Of a stretch of DNA of 61,554 bases, positions 26,133 through 34,797 are shown piece after piece. The notes under the pieces were generated by a model. That model was not told where the DNA came from and did no database searches. It saw only the letters and a list, made by a program, of their open reading frames with translations. Source of the DNA: Arthrobacter sp. Leaf141 (GTDB lineage: Bacteria; Actinomycetota; Actinomycetes; Actinomycetales; Micrococcaceae); NCBI RefSeq assembly GCF_001424565.1, contig NZ_LMOL01000015.1, forward strand, positions 70,619 to 132,172. Direction: 5' to 3'. The first letter of the stretch is position 1; every line of letters begins with the position of its first letter. The position numbers were made by a program, and so were the translations under genes.

Positions 26133-27641
26133 TCAGCCTTCGACGCCGAGCTTCGCCAGGATCAGCTCACGGACGCGGCCGGCGTCCGCCTGGCCACGGG
26201 TGGCCTTCATCACGCCGCCAACAATCGCGCCGATGGCCTGGACCTTGCCGCCGCGGATCTTCTCCGCGACGTCCGGCTGTGCCGCCAGGGCAGCGTCGAT
26301 GGCTTCGAGGAGGGGGCCGTCGTCCGAGACCACTGCCAGGCCGCGGGCCTCGACGATTTCGGCCGGGGTGCCTTCGCCGGCCAGGACGCCGTCCAGGACA
26401 GCGGTGGCCATCTTGTTGTTGATCTTGCCGTCATCCACCATTTTCGCAAGCTCCACGATGGTGGCGGGTGCAACGCCCAGCTGGCCGGGGTCGACGTCGG
26501 CGTTTTTGGCGCGCCCAACGATTTCGCCCATCCACCATTTACGGGCCACCGAAGCGGAGGCGCCGGCGGCAATGGTTTCCTCGATCTCGTCCAGGACTCC
26601 GGCGTTGACCACGTCGCGGAATTCCAGTTCGGAGTAGCCCCAGTCGGCCTGCAGGCGCTTGCGGCGGGCGGCCGGCGGCTCCGGCAAGGTGGCGCGGAGC
26701 TCCTCCACCCATTCACGGGACGCCACCACGGGCACCAGGTCCGGTTCCGGGAAGTAGCGGTAGTCGTCAGCGTCCGACTTGGGCCGGCCCGACGTGGTGG
26801 TACGGGTGTCCTCGTGCCAGTGCCGGGTTTCCTGGATGACCGGGTTGCCGTTGTCCAGGACGGCGGCGTGGCGCTGGATCTCGTAGCGGACGGCGTGTTC
26901 GACGGCGCGCAGCGAGTTCACGTTTTTGGTTTCGGACCGGATGCCGAACCGTTCCCGGCCGTGCGGGCGGAGCGAGACGTTGGCGTCGCAGCGGACGTTG
27001 CCGCGTTCCATCCGGGCATCGGAGACGCCGAGGTTCTTGACGATCTCGCGGACGGCGGCCACGTAGGCCTTGGCCAGTTCCGGCGCGCGGGAGCCGGCGC
27101 CTTCGATGGGCTTGGTGACGATTTCCACGAGCGGCACGCCTGAGCGGTTGTAGTCCACCAGGGAGAAGTCGGCGCCCTGGATGCGGCCGGCCGCGCCACC
27201 CATGTGGGTCAGCTTCCCGGCGTCCTCCTCCATGTGGGCGCGTTCAATCTCAACGCGGAACACCGTGCCGTCGGCGAGTTCGATGTCCAGGTAACCGTCG
27301 TACGCGATGGGGTCCTCGTACTGGGAGGTCTGGAAGTTCTTGGGTGTGTCCGGGTAGAAGTACTGCTTCCGGGCAAAGGTGCAGGACTCGGCGATGCTGC
27401 AGTTCAGCGCCAGGCCGATCTTGATGGAGGACTCGATGGCCGTCCGGTTGACCACGGGCAGCACGCCCGGCAGGCCGAGGTCCACCTCGTTCACGTTGGT
27501 GTTGGGCTCGTCGCCGAACACGTTGGGCGCGGAGGAGAACATCTTGGTTTTGGTGTTGAGTTCCACGTGGACCTCAAACCCCAGGACGGGGTCGTACTTC
27601 TCCATGGCCTCTTCGAAGCTCAGGGTTGCGTCGGTGCTCAT
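26133..27641 (-). CDS. gatB: Aspartyl/glutamyl-tRNA amidotransferase subunit B
   Basis: Kinase and tRNA-binding subunit of GatCAB, which converts Glu-tRNA-Gln or Asp-tRNA-Asn to the amide form. The 502-residue protein has the cradle-domain start [20 protein letters not shown], the conserved [10 protein letters not shown] and [19 protein letters not shown], the tail motif [12 protein letters not shown] and a C-terminal YqeY-like helical domain. The ATG shares one base with the gatA stop (TAATG), so translation is coupled. The open frame extends upstream, but only this start fits the family N-terminus. Confidence 0.97.
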   Translation of the reverse strand: MSTDATLSFEEAMEKYDPVLGFEVHVELNTKTKMFSSAPNVFGDEPNTNVNEVDLGLPGVLPVVNRTAIESSIKIGLALNCSIAESCTFARKQYFYPDTPKNFQTSQYEDPIAYDGYLDIELADGTVFRVEIERAHMEEDAGKLTHMGGAAGRIQGADFSLVDYNRSGVPLVEIVTKPIEGAGSRAPELAKAYVAAVREIVKNLGVSDARMERGNVRCDANVSLRPHGRERFGIRSETKNVNSLRAVEHAVRYEIQRHAAVLDNGNPVIQETRHWHEDTRTTTSGRPKSDADDYRYFPEPDLVPVVASREWVEELRATLPEPPAARRKRLQADWGYSELEFRDVVNAGVLDEIEETIAAGASASVARKWWMGEIVGRAKNADVDPGQLGVAPATIVELAKMVDDGKINNKMATAVLDGVLAGEGTPAEIVEARGLAVVSDDGPLLEAIDAALAAQPDVAEKIRGGKVQAIGAIVGGVMKATRGQADAGRVRELILAKLGVEG

Positions 27642-29224
27642 TATTTCGCCTCCTGGGCTTCGAGTGCCGGTGCGCCGGCAAGGTCGGGGGCCTGGGCCAG
27701 CAGCGGGCCGCCCCACTTGGCCTCCAGCAGCGATTCCAGGACGGCGCCCACGCGGTAGAGCCGGGCGTCCTCGCGGGCCGGGGCCAGCAGCTGGATGCCG
27801 ACGGGCAGTCCGTCCTCGTCAGCGAGGCCGCCCGGGAGGGAGAGCCCGGGGACGCCGGCCAGGTTGGCCGGGATGGTGGCGACGTCGTTGAGGTACATGG
27901 CCAGCGGATCGTCCAGCTTTTCGCCCAATTTGAACGCGGTGGTGGGCGCCGTGGGGGAAATCAGCACGTCCGCCTGTTCAAACGCGGCGTTGAAGTCGCG
28001 CTGGACCAGGGTGCGGACCTTCTGCGCCGAGCCGTAGTAGGCGTCGTAGTAGCCGGCGCTCAGGGCGTAGGTGCCCAGGATGATGCGGCGCTTGACCTCG
28101 TCGCCGAACCCGGCGGCGCGGGTGGCTGCCATGACCCGTTCAATGGTGAGCGGCGGGTCGGTGGGCAGGACGCGCAGGCCGAACCGGACGCCGTCGAACT
28201 TTGCCAGGTTGGAGGACGCCTCGGAGGGCATGATCAGGTAGTAGGCGCCCAGGGCGTACTGGAAGTTGGGGCAGGAGACCTCAACGATCGTGGCGCCGGC
28301 GTCCTTGAGCAGTTCCAGCGCCTCGTTGAACCGGTTTTCGACGCCGGCCTGGTAACCCTCGCCGTGCAGTTCCTTGATGATGCCGATCCGCAGGCCCTCG
28401 ACGTTGCCGGTGCGTGCCGCGGCCACGAGGTCCGCCAGCGGCTCCGGCAGGGAGGTGGAGTCCTTGGGGTCGTGCCCGCCGATGACCTGGTGCAGCAGTG
28501 CCGAGTCCAGCACGGTGCGGGTGACGGGGCCGATCTGGTCCAGCGAGGAGGCCATGGCGATGGCGCCGTAGCGGGACACGCTGCCGTAGGTGGGCTTGAC
28601 CCCCACGGTGCCGGTGACGGCGCCCGGCTGCCGGATGGAGCCGCCGGTGTCGGTTCCGAGGGCCAGGGGCGCCTCGAACGCGGCGACGGCGGCCGCGGAA
28701 CCGCCGCCGGAGCCGCCCGGGATCCGGTCCAGGTCCCAGGGGTTGCGGGTGGGGCCGTAGGCGGAGTGCTCGGTGGAGGAACCCATGGCGAATTCGTCCA
28801 GGTTGGTTTTGCCCAGGATGGGCATCTTCGCGGCGCGCAGCCGGGCCACCACGGTGGCGTCGTACGGGCTGTGCCAGCCTTCGAGGATCTTCGAGCCGGC
28901 AGTGGTGGGCTGGCCCACCGTGACGATGAGGTCCTTGACGGCGATGGGGACGCCTGCGAGTTCATGCAGGGCGTCGGCTTCGGGGCCGCCGGCGGCGCGG
29001 ATGGCGTCCACCTCTGCAGCGACGGCGAGCGCTTCCTCGGCGTTGACGTGCAGGAACGCGTTGATGCCGCGCTCACCGCCATCCACCTGGGCGATGCGGT
29101 CCAGGCAGGCCCGGGTGATCTCCACGGAGGTCACTTCACCGGCGGCCAGCTTGGCGGCCAGCTGCGCTGCGGACAGGCGGATCAGGGTGCCGGCGTCGGT
29201 TCCGGCGGGGTTCAGTTCGGTCAT
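27641..29224 (-). CDS. gatA: Aspartyl/glutamyl-tRNA amidotransferase subunit A
   Basis: Amidase subunit of GatCAB that releases ammonia from glutamine for the amidation. The 527-residue protein carries the amidase signature with the Ser-cisSer-Lys triad: K97 in [10 protein letters not shown], the [12 protein letters not shown] loop and [12 protein letters not shown]. It starts 3 bases after the gatC stop and overlaps the gatB start, forming a gatC-gatA-gatB operon. Confidence 0.98.
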   Translation of the reverse strand: MTELNPAGTDAGTLIRLSAAQLAAKLAAGEVTSVEITRACLDRIAQVDGGERGINAFLHVNAEEALAVAAEVDAIRAAGGPEADALHELAGVPIAVKDLIVTVGQPTTAGSKILEGWHSPYDATVVARLRAAKMPILGKTNLDEFAMGSSTEHSAYGPTRNPWDLDRIPGGSGGGSAAAVAAFEAPLALGTDTGGSIRQPGAVTGTVGVKPTYGSVSRYGAIAMASSLDQIGPVTRTVLDSALLHQVIGGHDPKDSTSLPEPLADLVAAARTGNVEGLRIGIIKELHGEGYQAGVENRFNEALELLKDAGATIVEVSCPNFQYALGAYYLIMPSEASSNLAKFDGVRFGLRVLPTDPPLTIERVMAATRAAGFGDEVKRRIILGTYALSAGYYDAYYGSAQKVRTLVQRDFNAAFEQADVLISPTAPTTAFKLGEKLDDPLAMYLNDVATIPANLAGVPGLSLPGGLADEDGLPVGIQLLAPAREDARLYRVGAVLESLLEAKWGGPLLAQAPDLAGAPALEAQEAK

Positions 29225-29227
29225 GGT

Positions 29228-29524
29228 TTATGCCTCATCCAGGATGGCCGGGACCTTGAAACGGTTATCGAGCGAATCCGGCGCGCCGGAGAGTGACTGT
29301 TCAGCGGTGAAGGTGTGCCCCACCACGTCGTCCCGGAAGACGTTGGTCAGCGGGATGGGGTGGGACGTTGCCGGGACGTCGGCCCCGGCGGCCTCACTGA
29401 CGGACTTGACGGAATCAACGATGACGGCGAGCTCGCCGGCCATCCTGTCCAGCTCTTCGGCACTCATCTCGATGTGAGCGAGTCGCGCCAGATGCGCAAC
29501 ATCGTCACGGTTGATCGCAGCCAT
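29228..29524 (-). CDS. gatC: Aspartyl/glutamyl-tRNA amidotransferase subunit C
   Basis: 98-residue small subunit that stabilises GatA and GatB. The typical sequence is present: INRDDVAHLARLAHIEMSAE near the start and DVPATSHPIPLTNVFRDD in the C-terminal half. The ATG is preceded by GGGGAG. First gene of gatCAB; repeated elements lie 55-108 bases upstream. Confidence 0.96.
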   Translation of the reverse strand: MAAINRDDVAHLARLAHIEMSAEELDRMAGELAVIVDSVKSVSEAAGADVPATSHPIPLTNVFRDDVVGHTFTAEQSLSGAPDSLDNRFKVPAILDEA

Positions 29525-29578
29525 GGATCTCCCCTGCAGGTGTATGTGTTCATTCCGGGCGGGCCCCGGTCGCTTCGC

Positions 29579-29632
29579 AAACAAGTGCCACTTGTTTTTC
29601 CAACCAGTCCCGCTTGTTTTCCGGAACCAGTC
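29579..29632 (-). promoter_or_regulatory. Palindrome and tandem repeats upstream of gatCAB
   Basis: A perfect palindrome AAACAAGTG-C-CACTTGTTT (29579-29597) overlaps two adjacent imperfect direct repeats (29588-29609 and 29610-29632) that share CTTGTTTT and CCAGTC. They lie 55-108 bases before gatC, where a promoter is expected. This could be a regulator site; no clear -10/-35 pair was seen. Confidence 0.45.
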
Positions 29633-29647
29633 TAGTGCGGAAACGCC

Positions 29648-29689
29648 AGTGCCCGTCTGACGACCCCCAGCGGGCGTCAGACGGGCACT
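29648..29689 (-). terminator. Terminator after the CitMHS gene
   Basis: Perfect 15-base arms (29648-29662 and 29675-29689) around a 12-base loop, 45 bases after the transporter stop and before the gatCAB promoter region. No U run, as usual in this genome. Confidence 0.7.
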
Positions 29690-29734
29690 TCGGTCCCGCA
29701 GGCCGGCCGAAGCCGGTCCACAGGCAGGTTTAGA

Positions 29735-31192
29735 CTAACCGATTCCGACGGCCCCGGTCAGCACACCAATTCCCAGCATGACCAGGGAAACCACGGCGGT
29801 GCGCCACAGTACCTTTTTGTGGTGGTCGCCCAGGTCCACCTTGGCCAGGGAGACCAGCAGCAGGATAGCCGGAACCAGGGGGCTCTGCAGGTGGAACGGC
29901 TGGCCGGTGATGGAGGCCCGGGCCATGTCCGCGGCGGGGATGCCGTAGTGGCCGGCAGTTTCGGCGAGTACCGGCAGGACGCCGAAGTAGAAGGCGTCGT
30001 TGCTCATGAAGAACGTCATGGGGATGCTCAGGACACCGGTGATGACGGCCATGAACGGTCCCATGCTGGACGGGATGATCTGGACCAGCCACTCGGACAT
30101 GGCTCCCACCATGCCGGTGCCGGTCAGGACCCCGGTGAGGACTGCTGCGGCCATGACCATGCTGACCACGGCAACAACTGACGGTGCGTGGGCCACCAGC
30201 TGGCGGCTCTGTTCCTTGACGTTGGGGAAGTTCACCAGCAGCGCGATGGCCGAACCGACCATAAAGACGTAGGGCAGCGGGACCAGGTCGGCCACCAGCA
30301 TGGTCATCACGGCCACGGTCAGGACCAGGTTGAACCAGAACAGCTTGGGCCGCAGGGTGGCGCGGTTCGGGTCCAGTGCGGTGTCCGCCATGGCGGAGTC
30401 GAGGTCGTCCACCAGCGTTTCGGGGCGCTCCAGGACAGCGACGGAAGAGCCGCCGACGGCGGGGGCTGCTCCGCCGGGGTTGTTGCCCTTGCGTCCACGG
30501 CCGGTTCCCGACCCACCGGCGGGTGCGCCGCCGTCGGCCGTGTCAGCACCCGGGGTGGCCCAGATGCCCGGCTCGGTGGCGCGGAGCCGGTTGCGTTCCT
30601 GCAGGCCCAGGAGCCAGGCGAAGACCATAACAACCACCAGGCCACCGATCAGGGAGGGGACCATGGGGACAAAGACGTCGTTGACGTCGATATTCAGCGC
30701 GGTGGCGGCGCGGGCCGTGGGACCGCCCCAGGGCACGATGTTCATGGTGCCGTTGGCCAGGCCGGCCACGCAGGTGAGGACCACGGGGCTCATCTTCAGG
30801 CGCAGGTAGACGGGCAGCATGGCTGCCGTGGTGAGGATGAAGGTGGTGGAGCCGTCACCGTCCAGCGACACGGCGGCCGCGAGGATGGCGGTGCCCAGGA
30901 CCACTTTGGCGGGGTCGTTGCCCAGCTTGCGGAGGATGAATTTGACCAGCGGGTCAAACAGTCCCACGTCGATCATCAGCCCGAAGTAGATGATGGCAAA
31001 CATCAGCAGGGCTGCGGTGGAGGTCATGGCTTTCATGGACTCCAGGACCATGTCGCCGATGCCAAGGCCGGCGCCTGCGAAAAGTCCAAAAACGGTGGGG
31101 ACGATGATGAGCGCCAGTACTGGCGTCAACTTCTTCGTCATGATCAGCACCATGAATACCGCGATCATTGCGAATCCAAGTATTACCAGCAC
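29735..31192 (-). CDS. CitMHS family citrate:cation transporter
   Basis: Secondary transporter of the CitMHS family, which takes up citrate as a complex with a divalent metal ion. The 485-residue protein has about twelve hydrophobic segments. It has family-like stretches such as LGFAMIAVFMVLIMTKKLTP, the DGDGSTTFILTTAA loop, and NIVPWGGPTARAAT. A Gly/Ala-rich cytoplasmic loop of about 80 residues divides the halves. The GTG at 31192 was chosen because AAGGAG lies 6 bases upstream and the first helix then starts the protein. The gene is divergent from a CitA/CitB-type system, its probable regulator. Confidence 0.9.
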   Translation of the reverse strand: MLVILGFAMIAVFMVLIMTKKLTPVLALIIVPTVFGLFAGAGLGIGDMVLESMKAMTSTAALLMFAIIYFGLMIDVGLFDPLVKFILRKLGNDPAKVVLGTAILAAAVSLDGDGSTTFILTTAAMLPVYLRLKMSPVVLTCVAGLANGTMNIVPWGGPTARAATALNIDVNDVFVPMVPSLIGGLVVVMVFAWLLGLQERNRLRATEPGIWATPGADTADGGAPAGGSGTGRGRKGNNPGGAAPAVGGSSVAVLERPETLVDDLDSAMADTALDPNRATLRPKLFWFNLVLTVAVMTMLVADLVPLPYVFMVGSAIALLVNFPNVKEQSRQLVAHAPSVVAVVSMVMAAAVLTGVLTGTGMVGAMSEWLVQIIPSSMGPFMAVITGVLSIPMTFFMSNDAFYFGVLPVLAETAGHYGIPAADMARASITGQPFHLQSPLVPAILLLVSLAKVDLGDHHKKVLWRTAVVSLVMLGIGVLTGAVGIG

Positions 31193-31238
31193 GGCCGGCT
31201 CCTTACATGTGTTCGGCGGCACAGCGGTGTGACGCGTG

Positions 31239-31321
31239 CTACAGACTGTAGGGTGGCGGCCGTCACGGCCGTGCCTTTGGCTCAATTGATTGGCATACTG
31301 CTTATTGGGAGCATTTTGCTC
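31239..31321. promoter_or_regulatory. Dyads in the citM/citAB divergent control region
   Basis: Two perfect odd palindromes, CTACAG-A-CTGTAG (31239-31251) and GAGCA-TTT-TGCTC (31309-31321), lie in the 193 bases between the transporter and kinase genes. The second is in an unusually AT-rich patch (about 31280-31335). They are candidate binding sites for the response regulator. No gene is in this gap. Confidence 0.4.
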
Positions 31322-31385
31322 ATTGTGCTCACACCGTCCGGTGGAGCCGGGAACTGCCATTAATCACTGCCCGTCGAGGAGGACC

Positions 31386-33110
31386 ATGCCGCGCCCCGCG
31401 CCCCGCACGCCCCTGCGGTTCTCGACGCAGACGCTGTTGCTCCAGCTGGGGGTGGTGCTGCTGGTGGTGCTGCTGAGCACCGCGGTGCACGCCTGGCTGA
31501 CCTATGACCGGGTGGGCAGCGACGCGGAGAACCAGGCCCTGACGCTGGCCCGGACCGTGGCCTCGGACCCGTCGGTCCGCGCGGACGTGCTGGCCATCAG
31601 TGGCCAGGCGGGCACCCCGCCGCCGGCGGAGCTTGCCGCCGGTCCCCTGCAGGCCGCCGCGGAGGCCGTGCGGACCCGCACCGGTGCGCTCTTTGTGGTG
31701 ATCACCGACGAAACCGGTCTGCGGCTGGCGCATCCGGACCCGGACCGGCTGGGCGAGGGTGTCAGCACCGATCCGTCCGAGGCCCTGGCCGGCCAGGAAA
31801 TCACCACCCGTAACACGGGGACGCTGGGCCCGTCGGCGGGTGCAAAGGTCCCGGTCTACGCGCCGGACAGCAACACCGTGGTGGGTGAGGTCAGCGTGGG
31901 CTACTCCATGGAAACCGTGGGCCAGAGCGTGGCGCGCGACATCGGCCCGGTGGCCCTGACGGCGGCAGGCGCCCTCGGCGCCGGCGTGCTGGGCTCCTTC
32001 CTGCTGCGCCGCCGGTTGCAGCGGCTCACACTCGGCCTGGAACCGGAGGAGATCAGCACCCTGGTGCACGACCAGGTGGCGGTCCTGCAGGGAGTGGACG
32101 ACGGCGTAATCGGCGTTTCCGCGGACGGCAGGATCAGTGTTTTCAACGCCGCCTCGCAGCGGCTTTTGGGATTGCCGGACCTCACCGGCACCCGGTGGGC
32201 GGACGCGCCGGTCCCGGCGCAGCTGGCCGCCCTCACCCGGCCGGGATACGCCGGCCCGGAAGCCGTGGAGGTGGTGGCCGGCGGCCAGGTCCTGGTGGCC
32301 AGCGCCCGCAAGGCCCTGCACCGGCGGGAAGATTTGGGCTGGGTGCTGATGCTCCGGGACCGGACGGAACTCCAGCAGCTCACCCGGCAGCTGGACGCCG
32401 TGGGCACCCTGTCCGATGCGCTGCGGGCGCAGCGCCACGAGTTCGCAAACCAGCTGCACACCCTCGCCGGGTTTATGGGCATCGGCCAGCACCAGCAGGC
32501 CCGCGAGTACCTGGCCGGGCTGGCTGCCACCGGGCCGTTGCGGTTCCCGGTGGACCAGGCTGAGCTCCTGCAGGACCCGTACCTGCAGGCGTTTGTGGGT
32601 GCCAAGGGGGTTGAGGCCGATGAACGGGGGGTGTCCCTCCGGATCGGCCCCGAGACCCTGGTCCGCGGACAGGTCTCCGAAGCCCAGGATGTAACAACGG
32701 TCCTGGGCAACCTGATCGACAACGCGGTAAACGCTGCCGTGGCAGGCTCCGCCGAAGACCGGTGGGTGGAGGTGGAGGTCCTCGACGAGCCCGGTGCCGG
32801 TGGCGGCACCCTCCATATCGTGGTGGCCGACTCCGGAAACGGGCTGGCCCCCGGGACCGGCCCGGAAGACGTGTTTGCGTCCGGTTTCACCACCGCGTCC
32901 GGGCCGGTCCGCGCGGGCGGCGGGCAGGGCTTCGGGCTGGCCCTGGCCCGGCAGCTGGCCCGGCGGCGCGGCGGCGACGTTACCCTGCTGGCCGCCGGGA
33001 CCGACGGCGGGCCCGGCGCCGTGTTTATGGCCACACTCCCCGGCACCACCGCGGCGCGCGCCGCAGCCCCTGGACGCGCCGCAACCCCTGGAAAGGACAA
33101 CGATGCCTGA
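31386..33110 (+). CDS. Sensor histidine kinase (CitA/DcuS type)
   Basis: Membrane sensor kinase for di- or tricarboxylates. The 574-residue protein has a first membrane helix at about 17-38 and an extracytoplasmic sensor of about 140 residues. A second helix at about 186-206 and a PAS domain (about 220-330) follow. The kinase core has H351 in the phospho-acceptor box RAQRHEFANQLHTLAG, the N box NLIDNAVNAA, and the G boxes DSGNGL and GGGQGFGLALARQL. GAGGAGG precedes the ATG. It overlaps the response regulator by 8 bases and faces the CitMHS gene, so citrate is the likely ligand. Confidence 0.92.
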   Translation: MPRPAPRTPLRFSTQTLLLQLGVVLLVVLLSTAVHAWLTYDRVGSDAENQALTLARTVASDPSVRADVLAISGQAGTPPPAELAAGPLQAAAEAVRTRTGALFVVITDETGLRLAHPDPDRLGEGVSTDPSEALAGQEITTRNTGTLGPSAGAKVPVYAPDSNTVVGEVSVGYSMETVGQSVARDIGPVALTAAGALGAGVLGSFLLRRRLQRLTLGLEPEEISTLVHDQVAVLQGVDDGVIGVSADGRISVFNAASQRLLGLPDLTGTRWADAPVPAQLAALTRPGYAGPEAVEVVAGGQVLVASARKALHRREDLGWVLMLRDRTELQQLTRQLDAVGTLSDALRAQRHEFANQLHTLAGFMGIGQHQQAREYLAGLAATGPLRFPVDQAELLQDPYLQAFVGAKGVEADERGVSLRIGPETLVRGQVSEAQDVTTVLGNLIDNAVNAAVAGSAEDRWVEVEVLDEPGAGGGTLHIVVADSGNGLAPGTGPEDVFASGFTTASGPVRAGGGQGFGLALARQLARRRGGDVTLLAAGTDGGPGAVFMATLPGTTAARAAAPGRAATPGKDNDA

Positions 33111-33768
33111 CGATTTCCGTGTGCTGATCGTGGACGACGACTTCCATGTGGCGAAACTCCACGCCGCCTACGTGGACTCGGTGGCGGGGTTCCTTGCCCT
33201 GGCGCCGGTGGGGACAGCATCCCTGGCGCTGCAGTCCATCCACAGCCTGCGCCCTGACCTGGTGCTCCTGGACGTCTACCTTCCGGATGCCTCCGGGCTG
33301 GACCTGCTCCAGCAGCTCGATGTGGACACCGTGATCCTCAGCGCCGCCTCCGATGCGGCATCCGTCCGGTTGGCCCTGCGCCGCGGCGCCCTGGGGTACC
33401 TGCTCAAGCCCTTTACCGCTGATGCGCTGTCGCAGCAGCTGCGCTCCTATGCCCGGTTCCGGCGCCTCCTGGCCCAGCCCGGGGCCCTGGACCAGGACGG
33501 GGTGGAGCGCGCAAAACGTGCGCTGATCCCGGGGGATGTCACGCCGTCGGCCAAGCCCCGCTCCGCCACCGAAGCGGCGGTGCTGGAATCGCTGCTCCCC
33601 GGAGAGCAGTACTCGGCGGCCGAGGTGGCGGGCCGGGTGGGAGTCTCCAGGGCCACGGCGCAGCGGTACCTGTCCTCACTGGCCGACGACGGCGCCGTGG
33701 ACATCCAGCTCCGCTACGGCACCACGGGCCGGCCGGAGCACCGCTACGGCCTGCCCGCCGCGCCCTGA
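33103..33768 (+). CDS. Response regulator (CitB/DcuR type)
   Basis: 221-residue two-component regulator. The receiver domain has the acidic pocket VLIVDDD, the phospho-acceptor D57 in LVLLDVYLPD, and K107 or so in GYLLKPF. The C-terminal third holds a winged helix-turn-helix (AAEVAGRVGVSRATAQRYLSSL). The ATG is inside the kinase gene's end and is preceded by GAAAGGA. Together with the kinase it probably controls the divergent citrate transporter. Confidence 0.93.
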   Translation: MPDDFRVLIVDDDFHVAKLHAAYVDSVAGFLALAPVGTASLALQSIHSLRPDLVLLDVYLPDASGLDLLQQLDVDTVILSAASDAASVRLALRRGALGYLLKPFTADALSQQLRSYARFRRLLAQPGALDQDGVERAKRALIPGDVTPSAKPRSATEAAVLESLLPGEQYSAAEVAGRVGVSRATAQRYLSSLADDGAVDIQLRYGTTGRPEHRYGLPAAP

Positions 33769-33800
33769 CCGGGTCAGCAAGGCCTGGTCAGGCAGCCGGG

Positions 33801-34184
33801 TCAGCTGGCGCTTTTCTGCGCAACCAGTTCGATTTCCACCAGCATCTGCGGGTCCAGGAACGGCAGCACGTGCACCAGGGCCAGGGTGGGGCGGATCTCG
33901 CCGAAGACCTCGCCATGGGCCCGGCCGGCTTCTTCCCATTTGCTGATGTCCGTCAGGTACAACTTGGACTGGACCACGTCGGCCAGCGCGAAGCCTGCGT
34001 CCGCCAGGACCGTTTCGAGCTTCTGCAGGATGAATGCGGTCTGGGTGTAGAAGTCGGTACCCACAATGCCGTTCTCGCCGCTGGCAGCGGTGGCTGAGAT
34101 GTAGAGCGTGTTGTCCACCTGGACGGCGCGGGAGTAGCCGAGGGTCTGTTCCCAGACGGAGCCGGTGCCGAAGGTTTTGCGCAT
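33801..34184 (-). CDS. RidA family protein
   Basis: 127-residue member of the RidA/YjgF/UK114 family, which hydrolyses reactive enamine or imine intermediates. The usual arrangement is seen: an N-terminal GYSRAVQVDNTLYISATAA, a middle QKLETVLADAGFALADVVQS, and the C-terminal PTLALVHVLPFLDPQMLVEIE. The usual arginine near the active-site cleft (R-P-T) is present as EIRPTLALV. The ATG at 34184 has GAAAGG upstream and is preferred over one 15 bases earlier. It converges on the response regulator gene. Confidence 0.86.
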   Translation of the reverse strand: MRKTFGTGSVWEQTLGYSRAVQVDNTLYISATAASGENGIVGTDFYTQTAFILQKLETVLADAGFALADVVQSKLYLTDISKWEEAGRAHGEVFGEIRPTLALVHVLPFLDPQMLVEIELVAQKSAS

Positions 34185-34231
34185 GGGTGGGCCTTTCATA
34201 GCTGGATGAGTTCGGCACCACTTTAGGGCGG

Positions 34232-34735
34232 CTAAAGGTCCAGCCGGTAAACCAGCAGTTTTATGTCAGTTCCGGGAACCAGCCAGTCACGTTCGGGGAC
34301 CCGATGGAAGCCGGTTTTGCGGTACAGGCCGTGGGCGCTTTCCCAGGTCAGGCCGGTAGTGAGGGCCACGGCCTCGATGCCTGGCAGGGACCGGCCGTGC
34401 TCGATGATGGCGGCCACCATCGCTTTGCCGGCACCGCTGCGCTGGACGTCGGGGTCCACCACCAGCATCCGGAATTCGAGTTCGCCGGGCCGGGCGATGT
34501 CCGCGAACGGTTCCCCTGCCACCGCCAGGGTGACGGACCCGACGATCCGGCCCTGCCGTTCGGCCACCCAGATCACGGCGTTCGCCGCCCGGTGCGCCAC
34601 TTCCTGGATACGCTGCATGTACGGGTGCGTGCTGTCGTCGAAATAGCCGGCGGCCAGGTAGGAAGCGACGGTAATCCGGGCGATTTCGGAATAATCGGCG
34701 GGGACGGCGGGTCTGATCAGAATCTGCTGGTGCAC
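34232..34735 (-). CDS. GNAT family N-acetyltransferase
   Basis: 167-residue single-domain acetyltransferase. The acetyl-CoA loop is VVDPDVQRSGAGKAMVAAII and the C-terminal motif GLYRKTGFHRVPERDW is typical. The acceptor is unknown. The GTG start has only a weak ribosome site. It follows the AAA ATPase gene by 62 bases that include a 21-base palindrome, and precedes RidA by 47 bases. Confidence 0.88.
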   Translation of the reverse strand: MHQQILIRPAVPADYSEIARITVASYLAAGYFDDSTHPYMQRIQEVAHRAANAVIWVAERQGRIVGSVTLAVAGEPFADIARPGELEFRMLVVDPDVQRSGAGKAMVAAIIEHGRSLPGIEAVALTTGLTWESAHGLYRKTGFHRVPERDWLVPGTDIKLLVYRLDL

Positions 34736-34755
34736 CCATCAATGGTAGGGGTTAG

Positions 34756-34776
34756 TCCTGAAATCTGATTTCAGGA
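34756..34776. promoter_or_regulatory. Perfect 21-base palindrome upstream of the GNAT gene
   Basis: TCCTGAAATC, one central T, and its exact complement GATTTCAGGA. It is 21 bases before the GNAT start and 21 bases after the AAA ATPase stop. Symmetry and AT-rich centre suit a dimeric repressor site; a small terminator is the alternative. Confidence 0.5.
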
Positions 34777-34797
34777 AGCTGAAGCCGGCGCAGACCT

